The notes: generated by a model not told the origin, from the sequence alone. Shown: positions 17,551 to 32,276, counted from the first letter of the stretch. The stretch is 64,000 nucleotides of DNA from Pseudomonadota bacterium (GCA_008501585.1 QQUN01000005.1:186001-250000), one strand, 5' to 3'. Made by a program: numbers and translations.

Positions 17551-18699
17551 ATGTTTGCGCCGGTGTATCTGGATCACAACGCCACCTCGCCGCTCGATCC
17601 GGCGGTGCGCGAGGCGATGTTGCCACATCTCGGCGCGCGCTTCGGCAACGCCTCGAGCCGGCACGAGTACGGTCGCCAGGCGCGCGCTGCGATCGATGCC
17701 GCGCGTGCTCAGGTGGCTGCGGCGGTGGGGGCGCATCCGACCGAGGTGATCTTCACCAGCGGTGGGTCGGAAGCGAACAACCTGTTCATCAAGGGCGCAG
17801 CGGCCATGCGGAAGCCGGGCCGGGTGGCGGTCAGTGCCATCGAGCACCCCTGTGTGCGCGAAGCGGCACGGCGGCTGACCCGACAGGGCTGGGCGTTTGA
17901 CGAAATTGCCGTCGATTCGCAAGGCGTGGTCGATGGTGCCGATTTTTCGGCAAAGCTGTCGGCCGCACCGGCGCTGGTGTCGGTCATGCTGGCGAACAAC
18001 GAAACCGGTGTGCTGCAGGACATCGCGCCGCTGGCGGCCGAGGCGCGCCGTCGGGGCGCGTGGTTTCACACCGATGCGGTGCAGGCATTGGGCAAGGTGC
18101 CGGTCGATTTCCGGCGGCTGGGCGTCAATGCCTTGACGGTGTCGGCGCACAAGATCTACGGCCCGATCGGCGTCGGCGCGCTGGTGGTCGACAAGCGTGT
18201 GGAGCTGGCGCCGCTGATTGATGGCGGTGGTCAGGAGCGCGGTTTGCGCTCCGGTACGGAAAACCTTGCTGCAATCGTGGGTTTTGGTCTGGCGTGTGAA
18301 CTGGCAGAATCTCGCCGCGAGGCGGACGCAACCCGGCTGGCGCAGCTCAAGGCACAGCTCGAGCACGGGCTGGGCGGCCTCGGCGCCACGGTGTTTTCGG
18401 CCGACGCGCCGCGGCTGGCGGGGACAAGCTTCTTCGCCTTTCCGGGGATCGACGGCGAGACCCTGGTGGGCAAGCTGGACCGCGCCGGATTTGCGTGTGC
18501 GAGCGGATCGGCCTGCTCGAGCGCCAATCCGGAGCCGTCGAAAACGCTGCTGGCGATGGGCGTGGCGCCCGAGGTGGCGCGGGGTGCCATTCGGGTGAGC
18601 GTCGGGCGGGCAACGACGCAGGAAGACGTGAATCGCTTCCAGGTGACGTTGTCGGACGAATTGAACAAGCTGCGTGGCCTCACGGCCATGGCGAGCTGA
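17551..18699 (+). CDS. second cysteine desulfurase, NifS-type
   Basis: A 382-residue PLP enzyme that takes sulfur from cysteine. The PLP lysine is K201 (SAHKIYGP), and the persulfide cysteine C322 lies in [12 protein letters not shown]. It is clearly a paralogue of, not a duplicate of, the IscS that follows: the active-site loop and N-terminus differ ([12 protein letters not shown] versus [12 protein letters not shown]). It starts 11 bases after iscR, with 47 bases to iscS. Classical isc operons have one desulfurase, so this extra copy is unusual. It could feed another thio-modification or a NifU-like route. Confidence 0.9.
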   Translation: MFAPVYLDHNATSPLDPAVREAMLPHLGARFGNASSRHEYGRQARAAIDAARAQVAAAVGAHPTEVIFTSGGSEANNLFIKGAAAMRKPGRVAVSAIEHPCVREAARRLTRQGWAFDEIAVDSQGVVDGADFSAKLSAAPALVSVMLANNETGVLQDIAPLAAEARRRGAWFHTDAVQALGKVPVDFRRLGVNALTVSAHKIYGPIGVGALVVDKRVELAPLIDGGGQERGLRSGTENLAAIVGFGLACELAESRREADATRLAQLKAQLEHGLGGLGATVFSADAPRLAGTSFFAFPGIDGETLVGKLDRAGFACASGSACSSANPEPSKTLLAMGVAPEVARGAIRVSVGRATTQEDVNRFQVTLSDELNKLRGLTAMAS

Positions 18700-18746
18700 T
18701 TGAACAAGAAATGAGTGGGCTGCGTTGGCCCGGACGGAGAGAATGC

Positions 18747-19958
18747 ATGTTGAAGTTCCCGATTTACCTCGATTACTCGGCCACCACGCCGATCGACCCG
18801 CGCGTGGTCGAGGCGATGATCCCGTATCTGAGCGAGCATTTTGGCAACCCCGCGAGCCGCTCGCACGCCTATGGCTGGGAGGCCGAGAAGGCCGTGGAGC
18901 TGGCGCGCGCGGATGTGGCGGCGCTGGTCAATGCCGATCCGAAAGAGATCGTGTGGACCTCCGGTGCGACCGAATCCGACAACCTGGCGATCAAGGGCGC
19001 GGCCCAGTTCTACCAGAGCAAGGGCAAGCACATCATCACGCTCAAGACCGAGCACAAGGCGGTGCTGGATACCTGTCGCGAGCTGGAGCGCCAGGGCTTC
19101 GAGGTGACCTACCTCGACGTCCAGGAAGACGGCCTGCTCAACCTCGACGCCTTCCGCGCCGCGCTGCGCGATGACACCACCGTGGTGTCGGTGATGATGG
19201 TGAACAACGAAGTCGGTGTGATTCAGCCCATCGAGGAAATCGGCGAGATCTGCCGCGAGCGCGGCATCATTTTCCATGTCGATGCGGCGCAGGCCACCGG
19301 CAAGGTCGAGATCGACCTGCAGAAGCTCAAGGTCGACCTGATGTCCTTCTCAGCCCACAAGACCTACGGCCCGAAAGGCATCGGCGCGCTGTATGTGCGT
19401 CGCAAGCCGCGCGTGCGCCTGATCGCCCAGATGCACGGTGGCGGCCACGAGCGCGGCATGCGCTCGGGCACGCTGGCGACGCACCAGATCGTCGGCATGG
19501 GCGTGGCCTTCCGCCTGGCGCGCGAGGAGATGGCGACCGAGAACGTGCGCATCGGCCTGCTGCGCGACAAGCTGATGAACGGGCTGACCGACATCGAGGC
19601 GACCTATGTGAACGGCGACATCGCCAAGCGCGTGCCGCACAATCTGAACATCTCCTTCGCCTATGTCGAAGGCGAGTCGCTGATCATGGCGATCAAGGAT
19701 GTGGCGGTGTCGAGCGGCTCGGCCTGTACCTCGGCCAGCCTGGAGCCCTCGTACGTGTTGCGCGCGCTGGGCCGCAACGACGAGCTGGCGCACAGCTCGA
19801 TCCGCTTCTCGATCGGCCGCTTTACCACCGAAGAAGAAGTGGATTACACCATTGACCTCTTGCACCGGAAGATCAACAAGCTGCGCGAACTGTCGCCCTT
19901 GTGGGAGATGGTGCAGGAAGGCGTGGATCTGAATACCGTGCAGTGGGCAGCCCACTGA
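18747..19958 (+). CDS. iscS: cysteine desulfurase IscS
   Basis: A 403-residue PLP enzyme, the sulfur donor for cluster assembly on IscU and for tRNA thiolation. PLP lysine K205 ([10 protein letters not shown]) and catalytic C327 ([13 protein letters not shown]) sit in the long mobile loop typical of group I desulfurases. The C-terminus [17 protein letters not shown] matches the IscS tail that contacts IscU. The start at 18747 has GGAGAG upstream and gives the family length; the open frame extends 84 codons further back inside the preceding gene. Confidence 0.97.
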   Translation: MLKFPIYLDYSATTPIDPRVVEAMIPYLSEHFGNPASRSHAYGWEAEKAVELARADVAALVNADPKEIVWTSGATESDNLAIKGAAQFYQSKGKHIITLKTEHKAVLDTCRELERQGFEVTYLDVQEDGLLNLDAFRAALRDDTTVVSVMMVNNEVGVIQPIEEIGEICRERGIIFHVDAAQATGKVEIDLQKLKVDLMSFSAHKTYGPKGIGALYVRRKPRVRLIAQMHGGGHERGMRSGTLATHQIVGMGVAFRLAREEMATENVRIGLLRDKLMNGLTDIEATYVNGDIAKRVPHNLNISFAYVEGESLIMAIKDVAVSSGSACTSASLEPSYVLRALGRNDELAHSSIRFSIGRFTTEEEVDYTIDLLHRKINKLRELSPLWEMVQEGVDLNTVQWAAH

Positions 19959-19977
19959 GCTGACAGGAGAGATTGAG

Positions 19978-20370
19978 ATGGCTTATAGCGATAAAGTGCT
20001 GGACCACTACGAAAACCCGCGCAATGTGGGCGCATTCGGCAAGGATGAGTCCGGTGTGGGTACCGGCATGGTTGGCGCACCGGCCTGTGGCGACGTGATG
20101 AAGCTGCAGATCAAGGTCAATGGCGAAGGCGTGATCGAGGACGCCAAGTTCAAGACCTACGGCTGCGGCTCGGCCATTGCCTCCAGCTCGCTGGTGACCG
20201 AATGGGTCAAGGGCAAGTCGCTGGACGAAGCGCTGGCGATCAAGAACACGGCGATTGCCGAGGAGCTGGCCTTGCCGCCGGTGAAGATCCACTGCTCGAT
20301 CCTGGCCGAAGACGCGATCAAGGCCGCTGTGGCGGACTATCGCAAGCACCAGGAAACGAAAGGCGAATAA
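19978..20370 (+). CDS. iscU: iron-sulfur cluster scaffold IscU
   Basis: A 130-residue scaffold on which [2Fe-2S] clusters form. Cluster ligands C37 (APACGDVM), C63 ([11 protein letters not shown]) and C106 ([10 protein letters not shown]) are in place, with the HscA recognition peptide LPPVK at 99-103, the same numbering as in E. coli. It lies 19 bases after iscS with an AGGAGAG ribosome site. Confidence 0.98.
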   Translation: MAYSDKVLDHYENPRNVGAFGKDESGVGTGMVGAPACGDVMKLQIKVNGEGVIEDAKFKTYGCGSAIASSSLVTEWVKGKSLDEALAIKNTAIAEELALPPVKIHCSILAEDAIKAAVADYRKHQETKGE

Positions 20371-20381
20371 GGAGTCGGTCG

Positions 20382-20705
20382 ATGGCTATCACTCTGTCCC
20401 AGCGCGCCGCGGATCACGTCGCGCGCTTCATCGAGAAGCGTGGCAAGGGCGTGGGCATCCGCCTGGGCGTCAAGACCTCGGGTTGCTCCGGCATGGCCTA
20501 CAAGCTGGAGTTCGCGGACGAGGCGGCACCCGAAGACATCATTTTCGAGTGTCACGGGGTGAAAGTGCTGGTCGACCCGAAGAGCCTGCCCTACATGGAC
20601 GGCACCGAGCTGGACTTCGTGCGCGAGGGGCTCAACGAAGGCTTCAAGTTCAACAACCCCAATGTCAAGGACGAGTGCGGGTGCGGCGAGAGCTTTAATG
20701 TCTGA
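20382..20705 (+). CDS. iscA: A-type iron-sulfur carrier IscA
   Basis: A 107-residue carrier that accepts or transfers Fe-S clusters. Its three ligand cysteines are C35 (TSGCSGMAY), C99 and C101 (DECGCGESF). The start at 20382 is set by AAGGAG upstream; the open frame extends back into iscU but has no homology there. Confidence 0.97.
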   Translation: MAITLSQRAADHVARFIEKRGKGVGIRLGVKTSGCSGMAYKLEFADEAAPEDIIFECHGVKVLVDPKSLPYMDGTELDFVREGLNEGFKFNNPNVKDECGCGESFNV

Positions 20706-20727
20706 TTTTTGCTGAGGTATCTGACGC

Positions 20728-21258
20728 ATGGATCTTCAGCAGGACTTTTTCTCGCTGTTCGGCTTGCCCGTCGGTTTCGACATCGACAAGGATCGCCTCG
20801 AGCAGGCCTACCGCGACTGCCAGGCCCAGGTGCATCCCGACCGCCATGCCCACCGCTCGGACGCCGAAAAGCGCGTGTCGATGCAGTGGGCGACGCATGT
20901 CAACGAAGCGTACCGCACGCTGCGCAAGCCGCTGCTGCGCGCGCGCTACCTGCTGTCGCTGCGCGGCGTGGATGCCGGTGTCGAAACCAACACCGCGATG
21001 GCGCCCGCCTTCCTGATGGAACAGATGGAATGGCGCGAGGGGGTCGAGGAGGCGCGTGAAGGCGGCGATGTGGCCGACCTGGAACACATGCGCCAGCGCC
21101 TTGAACAACATGAACGCGAACTGCATCAGGCCTTGTCGGGCCAGCTCGGCGACGACGTGGCCGATGGCGAACTGGCGGCCGATACGGTGCGCCGGCTGAT
21201 GTTCATCGAAAAGCTCCAGATAGAAATCGACGACGCGCTCGAAGCGCTGGAAGACTGA
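20728..21258 (+). CDS. hscB: Fe-S co-chaperone HscB
   Basis: A 176-residue J-domain protein that brings IscU to HscA and stimulates its ATPase. The HPD motif is at 36-38 (QVHPDRHA), followed by helix III and a C-terminal three-helix IscU-binding domain ([18 protein letters not shown] region). Its stop codon overlaps the hscA start by one base. Confidence 0.96.
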   Translation: MDLQQDFFSLFGLPVGFDIDKDRLEQAYRDCQAQVHPDRHAHRSDAEKRVSMQWATHVNEAYRTLRKPLLRARYLLSLRGVDAGVETNTAMAPAFLMEQMEWREGVEEAREGGDVADLEHMRQRLEQHERELHQALSGQLGDDVADGELAADTVRRLMFIEKLQIEIDDALEALED

Positions 21259-23126
21259 TGGCTTTGCTACAACTCCAAGAACCGGGCGAATCGACCGCAC
21301 CGCACGAGCATCGGCTCGCGGTCGGGATCGACCTGGGCACCACCAACTCGCTGGTCGCTTCGGTGCGCAACGGCATCGCCGTGTGTCTGAACGACGCCGA
21401 TGGCCGTGCCATGCTGCCCTCGGTTGTGCATTATCCGCGCGCCGGCGGGGCCGTTGTCGGGCGTGGTGCGCAGGCGCAACAGGTGACCGATCCGCGCAAC
21501 ACGCTGGTCTCGGTCAAGCGCTTCATGGGGCGTGGCGTCAAGGACGTGGCCCATATCGAATCGATGCCGTATGACTTCGTCGACGCCGAAGGCATGCTGC
21601 GTTTCCGGACGGCGGCGGGCGTCAAGAGCCCGGTGGAGGTCTCGGCCGAGATCCTCAAGACCCTGCGCGAACGCGCCGAGGCCAGCCTGGGCGGCGCGCT
21701 GGTGGGGGCGGTGATCACCGTGCCGGCCTATTTCGACGACGCGCAGCGCCAGGCCACCAAGGATGCCGCGCGTCTGGCCGGCCTGAACGTGCTGCGCCTG
21801 CTCAACGAGCCGACCGCGGCGGCTGTGGCCTATGGCCTCGAGAACGCTTCGGAAGGGGTGTACGCCATCTACGATCTGGGCGGCGGCACCTTCGATATCT
21901 CCATCCTCAAGCTGTCGCGCGGCGTGTTCGAGGTGATGGCCACCAATGGCGACGCCTCGCTCGGCGGTGACGACTTCGATCACCGCGTGTTCTGCTGGAT
22001 CCTCGACCAATCCGGTGTGGCGCCGGTGTCCGACAGCGATGCCCGCCGGCTCGAAGGCCTGGCTCGACGCGCCAAGGAGTTGTTGAGCATCGAGGAAGAA
22101 GCGCCGATCCGCGGCACCCTGAGCACCGGCGACGAGATTGACCTGACGCTGACCCGCGAGACCTTTGTCGACATCACCCGCACCCTGGTCAACAAGACCC
22201 TGGCGCCGGTGCGCAAGGCCTTGCGCGACGCCGACCTGTCGGTCGACGAGGTCAAGGGCGTGGTGATGGTCGGCGGGGCGACCCGCATGCTGCATTTGCA
22301 GAAAGCGGTGGGGGACTTCTTTGGCCAGTCGCCGCTGACCAACCTCGACCCCGACAAGGTGGTGGCGCTCGGCGCCGCCATGCAGGCCAATGTGCTGGCC
22401 GGCAATCGCACGGCCGACGATGACTGGCTGCTGCTCGATGTGATCCCGCTGTCGCTCGGTATCGAGACCATGGGCGGCTTGGTCGAGAAGATCGTGCCGC
22501 GCAATTCCACCATCCCGATCGCCAAGGCGCAGGAATTCACCACTTTCAAGGACGGCCAGACGGCGATGGCCATTCATGTGGTGCAGGGGGAGCGGGAGTT
22601 GGTGTCCGGTTGCCGCTCGCTGGCGCGTTTCGAGCTGCGCGGCATTCCGCCGATGACGGCCGGCGCAGCGCGGATCCGGGTGAGCTACCAGGTCGACGCC
22701 GATGGCTTGCTGGCCGTCACTGCGCGGGAGATGTCCTCGGGCATCGAGGCGCAGGTGGTGGTCAAGCCCTCCTACGGTTTGGCCGATGACGAGATCGCCG
22801 AGATGCTCAAGGCCGGCTTCGACAACGCCGGCGAGGACGCCAAGGCGCGTGCCGTGCGCGAGTTGCAGGTCGAGGGCGAGCGCATGCTCGAGGCGGTGCA
22901 GCAGGCGCTGCTGGCCGATGGCGCCCTGCTCGATGCGCAGGAGCGCGCCGGGATTGACGCGGCGATGGCGGCATTGCGTGCCGCCGTTGGCCAGGACGAC
23001 GCGAAGGCGCTGCGCCAGGCGCTCGACGGCCTCGGCCGTGAAACCGACACCTTCGCCGCGCGGCGCATGGACAAGAGCATCCGGTCGGCGCTGGCCGGTC
23101 ACAAGATCAACGAACTGAAGGTTTGA
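21258..23126 (+). CDS. hscA: Fe-S assembly Hsp70 chaperone HscA
   Basis: A 622-residue specialised Hsp70 that binds the LPPVK loop of IscU to promote cluster release. The ATPase domain (about 1-385) shows [28 protein letters not shown] and [12 protein letters not shown]; a substrate-binding domain and short helical lid follow. The N-terminal [10 protein letters not shown] and the shorter lid separate it from DnaK. Confidence 0.97.
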   Translation: MALLQLQEPGESTAPHEHRLAVGIDLGTTNSLVASVRNGIAVCLNDADGRAMLPSVVHYPRAGGAVVGRGAQAQQVTDPRNTLVSVKRFMGRGVKDVAHIESMPYDFVDAEGMLRFRTAAGVKSPVEVSAEILKTLRERAEASLGGALVGAVITVPAYFDDAQRQATKDAARLAGLNVLRLLNEPTAAAVAYGLENASEGVYAIYDLGGGTFDISILKLSRGVFEVMATNGDASLGGDDFDHRVFCWILDQSGVAPVSDSDARRLEGLARRAKELLSIEEEAPIRGTLSTGDEIDLTLTRETFVDITRTLVNKTLAPVRKALRDADLSVDEVKGVVMVGGATRMLHLQKAVGDFFGQSPLTNLDPDKVVALGAAMQANVLAGNRTADDDWLLLDVIPLSLGIETMGGLVEKIVPRNSTIPIAKAQEFTTFKDGQTAMAIHVVQGERELVSGCRSLARFELRGIPPMTAGAARIRVSYQVDADGLLAVTAREMSSGIEAQVVVKPSYGLADDEIAEMLKAGFDNAGEDAKARAVRELQVEGERMLEAVQQALLADGALLDAQERAGIDAAMAALRAAVGQDDAKALRQALDGLGRETDTFAARRMDKSIRSALAGHKINELKV

Positions 23127-23127
23127 A

Positions 23128-23472
23128 ATGACGCAGATTGTGGTGTTGCCGCATGTGGAGCTGTGCCCGGATGGCGCCGTGCTGGAGGCCAGCCCGGGGA
23201 CGTCGATTTGTGACAGCCTGCTGGCCAACGGCATCGATATCGAGCATGCCTGCGAGAAAAGCTGTGCCTGTACCACCTGCCATGTGATTGTCCGCGAAGG
23301 CTACAACTCGCTCGAGACCGCGGAAGAACTCGAAGACGATCTGCTGGACCGCGCCTGGGGGCTGGAGCCCACCTCGCGCCTGTCGTGCCAGGCCATCGTG
23401 CGAGAGACGCCGCTGACGGTCGAGATTCCGAAATACACCATCAACATGGTCAGCGAGGGCAAGCACGGATGA
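23128..23472 (+). CDS. fdx: ISC-type [2Fe-2S] ferredoxin
   Basis: A 114-residue adrenodoxin-type ferredoxin supplying electrons to cluster assembly. Cluster ligands C42, C48, C51 and C87 are present in ACEKSCACTTCH and LSCQAI, with the conserved extra C46. One base separates it from hscA, and its end overlaps iscX by four bases (ATGA). Confidence 0.97.
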   Translation: MTQIVVLPHVELCPDGAVLEASPGTSICDSLLANGIDIEHACEKSCACTTCHVIVREGYNSLETAEELEDDLLDRAWGLEPTSRLSCQAIVRETPLTVEIPKYTINMVSEGKHG

Positions 23473-23663
23473 AATGGACCGATGTGGAAGAGATCGCCAT
23501 CGAGCTGTCGGATGCTTACCCCGACACCGATCCGACCCGGGTGAACTTCGTCGACCTGATGAACTGGGTGCTCGCGCTGCCCGGTTTCGACGATGATCCG
23601 AAGCGCTGTGGCGAACGGATCCTCGAGGGGATCCAGCAGGCCTGGATCGACGAGGTCGCCTGA
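23469..23663 (+). CDS. iscX: Fe-S assembly protein IscX
   Basis: A 64-residue acidic protein (MKWTDVEEIAIELSDAYPD) that binds IscS and iron and modulates assembly. It is coupled to fdx by the ATGA overlap. It is the last gene of the isc operon and ends inside a 10-bp-arm hairpin. Confidence 0.96.
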   Translation: MKWTDVEEIAIELSDAYPDTDPTRVNFVDLMNWVLALPGFDDDPKRCGERILEGIQQAWIDEVA

Positions 23664-23682
23664 GCCGCCCCGGGCTCAGGCG
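23657..23682. terminator. bidirectional hairpin at the iscX/response-regulator junction
   Basis: A perfect inverted repeat CGCCTGAGCC (23657-23666), loop GCCCCG, GGCTCAGGCG (23673-23682). The iscX TGA and the opposing TCA (stop of the minus-strand gene) lie in opposite arms. There is no clear T run, so it may act in Rho-dependent ending or in RNA stability. Confidence 0.5.
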
Positions 23683-24134
23683 TTGGCGCCAGGCGCCGGC
23701 TCCGAGGGCTCGTTCAGCGACAGCCAATACACCCCGAGCTGGCCAACGGCCTGGATGAAACGCTCGAAATCAACCGGCTTGCGAATGTAGCTGTTGGCGC
23801 CGAGGCGATAGGCCTCGGTGATGTCCTGCTGTTCTTTCGAGGTGGTGAGCACCACCACGGGTAGCAGCGCGGTGGCTTCGTTGGCACGGATGCGCCGCAG
23901 GACCTCGAGGCCGTCGATACGCGGCAGTTTCAGGTCGAGCAGGATCACCGCCGGCGTGGGGTTGGCACTGCGGCCGTCCTGGTTGCCGGTGCCGAACAGG
24001 TAGTCGAGGGCTTCGACACCATCGCGGGCGACCACCACCGGATTGGGGATCTTGTTCTTGCTGAAGGCGCGCAAGGTGAGCGCTTCATCGTCGGGGTTGT
24101 CCTCAACGAGAAGAATGGGGCGCTCGGTGGGCAT
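23676..24134 (-). CDS. single-domain response regulator, Rcp1-like
   Basis: A 152-residue receiver-only protein: acidic residues in VEDNPDDEAL, phospho-acceptor D67 (VILLDLKLP), TT near 97-98 and K119 (IRKPVDF). This subclass (as cyanobacterial Rcp1) typically partners with PAS/GAF hybrid-type kinases, here the kinase encoded 26 bases upstream. The start at 24134 has AGGAG in front. It has no output domain, so it must act by protein contact or in a phosphorelay. Confidence 0.88.
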   Translation of the reverse strand: MPTERPILLVEDNPDDEALTLRAFSKNKIPNPVVVARDGVEALDYLFGTGNQDGRSANPTPAVILLDLKLPRIDGLEVLRRIRANEATALLPVVVLTTSKEQQDITEAYRLGANSYIRKPVDFERFIQAVGQLGVYWLSLNEPSEPAPGANA

Positions 24135-24160
24135 GGAGACTCCTGATCCTGGCCGGACGA

Positions 24161-26761
24161 TCAGCCAAGGGTAAAGAAAAAGGTGGCGCCGCGGTCCACG
24201 CCGGCGTCGGCCCAGACACGGCCGCCATGGCGATGGATGATCCGGCTGACGGTTGCCAGGCCAATGCCGGTACCGGGATAGTCCGCTTCGCGGTGCAGAC
24301 GCTGGAAGGCGCAAAACAGTTTGTCGGCGTATTGCATGTCGAATCCCGCGCCGTTGTCCTTGGCAAAATACACCGTCTCGCCGTCTTGCTGCAAGCAGCC
24401 GATCTCGACGTGCGGCGCGGGTTTGCGGGCAGTGAACTTCCATGCGTTACGCATGAGGTTGCTGATGGCGATACGCAACAGGTTGCGGTCGCCATGCACG
24501 GCCAGTGTCGCAGGGACGGAGAGCGACACGGGGTGGCCGGGGAATTCGTTGCGTAGCTCCTGCTCGACCTCGCGGACAAGATCGGCGAGATTGAAATCGA
24601 CCCGTCGCATTTCGTCGCGGGTGACCCGTGAGAGCTTGAGCAGGTCGTCGATCAGCTGCTGCATGCGGTGGGTGCCGCTGCGGATGCGCTGGAGGTAGTC
24701 GAGCGCGTTCTGGTCGAGCCGCGGGCGATAGTCCTCCTCGAGCATGCGGGAGAAGCCGTCGATGCCGCGCAGTGGTGCGCTCAGGTCGTGCGATACCGAG
24801 TAGCTGAAGGATTCGAGCTCGGCGTTGGCCGCGGTGAGCTCGGCCGTGCGCTCGCGCACGCGGGTCTCCAGCGCGGTGTTGAGCGCCTGGATCTCGCGTT
24901 CGGCGGCCAGGCGTTCGCTGATGTCCACGCCCACGCCAACCAGATGGCTGACGCCGTGCAGTTCGACCCGGATCACGGTGAAGACATGCGGAATACCTGC
25001 GTCGTCCGCGTTGCCCAGACGGGCATCGATCGTTGCGTGCCCGGAACGCAAGGCCTGCGTGAGTGCGCCCTGGAAGATGAGGCGGTCGTCGGGGTGGAAC
25101 AGGCTGCGGATGATCTGATGCCCCATGCGCTCGGGGGGCGTACCGGTGACGGTCTCGAGGTTGAAGTTCCAGCGCAGGATCCGGCCGCTCGCTTCGAGGA
25201 GGAAGAAGACGCCGGGCAGGCTCTTGATGACGGCATCGGACAGGTCGTGGGCGTCGCGCAGGGCGGCACTGGTGGCCTTGAGGTCGGTGGTGTCGGCGAA
25301 GATCCACAGCACACCGGCGGCCGGGTCGTCCGCCTTGACGCGCTGGCCGGTGACATAGAACCAGCGCTGGCTGCCGTCATGGCGAAGCAGCTGAAGTTCG
25401 CGGGTGTTCGGGGCGTCGCGCTCGGCGAGGGTCAGTGCGTCGAGGCCGAGTTGCGCCATCGACTCACCGGTGATGGCCTGGCCGGGCGGCGCAAACCAGG
25501 CGAGGAAGCGCTGGTTGGCGTTGGCGATACGCTGGTTTTCGACGAAGACGATGCCGACCGGCACGTTGTCGAGTATCGCCTGCTTTTCGGCCAGCAGCGC
25601 GCGGATGCTCTCCTGGGCCTGGCGCTGCTCGGTGATGTCGCTGCTTGCGCCGGCAAAGCGGACCACCTCGCCGGTATCGTCCCACACCGCTTCGCCGCGA
25701 CTGCGGAACCAGCGGTATTCGCCGCTCTTGTGGCGCAGACGGTAGGTGACATCGTAGAGCTGGCGTGTCGAGAAATGTTCGTCGACCGCGGTCTTGATCC
25801 GCTCGGCATCGTCCGGATGGATGAGGGCGAGAAACTGCTGGCGCTGGTTGGGCAGTTCGTCGTCGCGATAGCCGAGCAATTGCTTGTAGCGCGGCGACAT
25901 GTAGTAGCGGTCGAGCCGCAGGTTCCAGTCCCAGATGCCGTCCGAGGAGCCGCGGATGGCGTAGTAGAGCCGCTCCTCGCTCTCGCGCCGGGCGGCTTCG
26001 GACTGCTTCTGCGCCTGGATGTCGGTGATCGAGCCGGCGTAGCGGTCGGCCTTGCCTTCCTTGTTCCAGCGGGCCTGGCCGCGCGCGCGGAACCAGCGGT
26101 AGTTGCCGTCGCGGCAGCGCAGCCGGTAGGACTCGTCGAATGGGGTGCGATGCTCGAGATGCGCGTACTGCGCGGAGAGCACGCGCTCGCGGTCGTCCGG
26201 ATGCAGGGCGGTGGAGAAGAAGAAACCACGGCGGAACTCGGCCTCGTCGGTGTAGCCGAGCAGTTTGCGGAAGCGGGGCGAGAAATAGACCTCGTTGGCC
26301 AGCAGGTCCCAGTCCCAGATGCCGTCGGAGGTGCCTTCGATGACCAGCGACAGGCGGGCGTCCTTGGCCCTCAGGCGCTTGAACTGGACGGCCAGTTGCT
26401 CGGCCATCTGGTCGAAGCTGCGGCCGAGCTCACCGATTTCATCCTGCGTGTCGTCCTGGATGCGCACTTTCAGCTGCCCCTTGGAGAAGCGCCGGCCAGC
26501 GTCGCGCAATTGCCTCAGGCGTCGTGTCAGTGGCCGCGTCAGGACGATAATGAGCAGCGCTGAGACCAGGATGGCCAGGAGCCCGACGAGTGCGATCAGG
26601 TGCAGTACGGTGTCGCGCGCGCTGGCGGTGTCGCCGGGCGCGGTGTCGAACCAGTGGCTTGCGGCGAAAAAGATGGCCAGCGTGGCGGCCGCCTGGATGC
26701 CGACCACCACGGCAATCAGCATGGCGCGCAGGCGGGTGGGGCCAAGTCGCTGCGGTGGCAT
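24161..26761 (-). CDS. membrane sensor histidine kinase with HAMP and four PAS domains
   Basis: An 866-residue kinase. Two membrane helices (about 14-34 and 52-74) enclose a very short periplasmic loop. A HAMP domain (about 75-130) follows, then PAS/PAC units at roughly 136-250, 263-380, 391-495 and 505-617, a coiled linker, the HisKA box with H658 (SYSVSHDLSAPLRGID) and an ATPase domain with N772, DNGAGF (802-807) and GTGIGL (830-835). The first two PAS units resemble each other (GTSDGIWDWDL and GSSDGIWDWNL), suggesting internal duplication. With so little periplasmic sequence, sensing is probably cytoplasmic through the PAS domains. It is followed by its likely partner regulator. Confidence 0.9.
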   Translation of the reverse strand: MPPQRLGPTRLRAMLIAVVVGIQAAATLAIFFAASHWFDTAPGDTASARDTVLHLIALVGLLAILVSALLIIVLTRPLTRRLRQLRDAGRRFSKGQLKVRIQDDTQDEIGELGRSFDQMAEQLAVQFKRLRAKDARLSLVIEGTSDGIWDWDLLANEVYFSPRFRKLLGYTDEAEFRRGFFFSTALHPDDRERVLSAQYAHLEHRTPFDESYRLRCRDGNYRWFRARGQARWNKEGKADRYAGSITDIQAQKQSEAARRESEERLYYAIRGSSDGIWDWNLRLDRYYMSPRYKQLLGYRDDELPNQRQQFLALIHPDDAERIKTAVDEHFSTRQLYDVTYRLRHKSGEYRWFRSRGEAVWDDTGEVVRFAGASSDITEQRQAQESIRALLAEKQAILDNVPVGIVFVENQRIANANQRFLAWFAPPGQAITGESMAQLGLDALTLAERDAPNTRELQLLRHDGSQRWFYVTGQRVKADDPAAGVLWIFADTTDLKATSAALRDAHDLSDAVIKSLPGVFFLLEASGRILRWNFNLETVTGTPPERMGHQIIRSLFHPDDRLIFQGALTQALRSGHATIDARLGNADDAGIPHVFTVIRVELHGVSHLVGVGVDISERLAAEREIQALNTALETRVRERTAELTAANAELESFSYSVSHDLSAPLRGIDGFSRMLEEDYRPRLDQNALDYLQRIRSGTHRMQQLIDDLLKLSRVTRDEMRRVDFNLADLVREVEQELRNEFPGHPVSLSVPATLAVHGDRNLLRIAISNLMRNAWKFTARKPAPHVEIGCLQQDGETVYFAKDNGAGFDMQYADKLFCAFQRLHREADYPGTGIGLATVSRIIHRHGGRVWADAGVDRGATFFFTLG

Positions 26762-26862
26762 CGACGCTCAGCGGCCCGGCTGGATGCGCCGTGTGGGTCG
26801 GGTCGCCTGCCGGGCCCGACCGTATGGCCGGGGGGCGCCCGATGCGTGTTGCGTTGCCAGCC

Positions 26863-30150
<3,288 letters not shown>

Positions 30151-30183
30151 CGCGGTGCACTTCCTGGCGGGTAGGACAGTCGA

Positions 30184-30209
30184 ACGGGGCGGACGCGGGC
30201 CCGCCCCGT
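30184..30209. other. hairpin between dapD and pilU
   Basis: ACGGGGCGG (30184-30192), an 8-base loop and CCGCCCCGT (30201-30209), just after the dapD stop on the minus strand. No T run follows, so it may protect the upstream mRNA or partly end transcription rather than fully terminate. Confidence 0.45.
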
Positions 30210-30216
30210 GGCGTTA

Positions 30217-31038
<822 letters not shown>

Positions 31039-31079
31039 GGGGAATGTGTCCCTTTGTCGATGATTTGAATTGAATCGGT

Positions 31080-32276
31080 TCAAGCGCCGGCGCGGCAGAA
31101 GGCGACGATGCGCTCCGCTGCTTCGAGGCACTCGTCGGGCGAGGCCACCAGCGCGATGCGCACGTAGCCGGCCCCCGGGTTGATGCCGCCGGCGTCGCGG
31201 GCCAGATAGCTGCCCGGCAGAACCGTCACATTATATTCAGCCTGCAGGCGGCGGGCGAAGTCGGTGTCCGAACCCGGCGTGCGCGCCCACAGGTAGAAGC
31301 CGGCGTCGGGCTTCTGCACGCCGAGCCAGGGGGCGAGCATGGGCGTGATCTGATCGAACTTTTCGCGGTACAGGCGGCGATTTTCGACCACGTGGGCCTC
31401 GTCGTTCCAGGCGGCGATGGAGGCCTCCTGCACCGAGGGGCTCATGGCGCAACCGTGGTAGGTGCGATAGCGCAGGAACTGCTTGAGCACCGCCGCATCG
31501 CCCGCCACGAAGCCGGAGCGCAGGCCCGGCACATTGGAACGCTTGGACAGGCTGGAGAACACCACCAGGTTGCGGAAGTCGGTTCGCCCGAGCTGCCAGG
31601 CCGCTTCCATGGCGCCGAGCGGCGGCGCGGCTTCGTCGAAATAGATTTCCGAGTAGCACTCGTCGGCGGCAATGACGAAGCCGAATTCGTCGGACAGCGC
31701 GAACAGCGTGCGCCACTCGTCCAGCGACATCACGTGGCCGGTGGGGTTGCCCGGCGAGCAGACGTAGACCAGCTGCACGGTGCGCCAGGTGTCGGCGTCG
31801 ATGCCGCTGATGTCGAAGCTGAAATCCGATGCGGCCACGGTGTTGATGAACAGCGGCTGCGCGCCGGCGAGCAGGGCGGCGCCTTCGTAGATCTGGTAGA
31901 ACGGGTTCGGGCACATCACCCGGGCGTCGGGCTGCGTGCGGTCGACCACGCACTGGGCGAAGGCGAACAGCGCCTCGCGCGAGCCGGTCACCGGCAGCAC
32001 CTGGGTCTCGGCCGACACGGCGCCGAGGCTGTAGCGGCGCATCAGCCAGGCGGCGATGGTCTGGCGCAGGGCGACGGTGCCGGTGGTCAGCGGGTAAGTG
32101 GCCAGGCCATTGAGGTTGGCGGCCAGGGCGTCGGTGATCAGGCGGGGCGTGTCGTGCCGTGGCTCACCGATCGACAGGCGGATGGCGCTGTGCGGCGAGT
32201 CGCTCGGCAGCCCCTCGAACAGGGCGCGCAGTTTTTCAAACGGGTAAGGCTGGAGTCGGTCGAGGTCGGGATTCAC
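31080..32276 (-). CDS. dapC: succinyldiaminopimelate transaminase
   Basis: A 398-residue fold-type I aminotransferase. The PLP lysine is in [15 protein letters not shown], the Asn/Asp contacts in CSPGNPTGH and [10 protein letters not shown], and the C-terminal arginine region in [10 protein letters not shown]. Its place directly upstream of dapD and dapE supports the DapC role over other class I aminotransferases. It is the first gene of the minus-strand dap run and diverges from smc. Confidence 0.93.
   Translation of the reverse strand: MNPDLDRLQPYPFEKLRALFEGLPSDSPHSAIRLSIGEPRHDTPRLITDALAANLNGLATYPLTTGTVALRQTIAAWLMRRYSLGAVSAETQVLPVTGSREALFAFAQCVVDRTQPDARVMCPNPFYQIYEGAALLAGAQPLFINTVAASDFSFDISGIDADTWRTVQLVYVCSPGNPTGHVMSLDEWRTLFALSDEFGFVIAADECYSEIYFDEAAPPLGAMEAAWQLGRTDFRNLVVFSSLSKRSNVPGLRSGFVAGDAAVLKQFLRYRTYHGCAMSPSVQEASIAAWNDEAHVVENRRLYREKFDQITPMLAPWLGVQKPDAGFYLWARTPGSDTDFARRLQAEYNVTVLPGSYLARDAGGINPGAGYVRIALVASPDECLEAAERIVAFCRAGA

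Noticed and set aside
21267-23276. 669-codon minus-strand frame opposite hscA
   Set aside because: Antisense shadow; hscA fits an Hsp70 throughout and is embedded in the isc operon.
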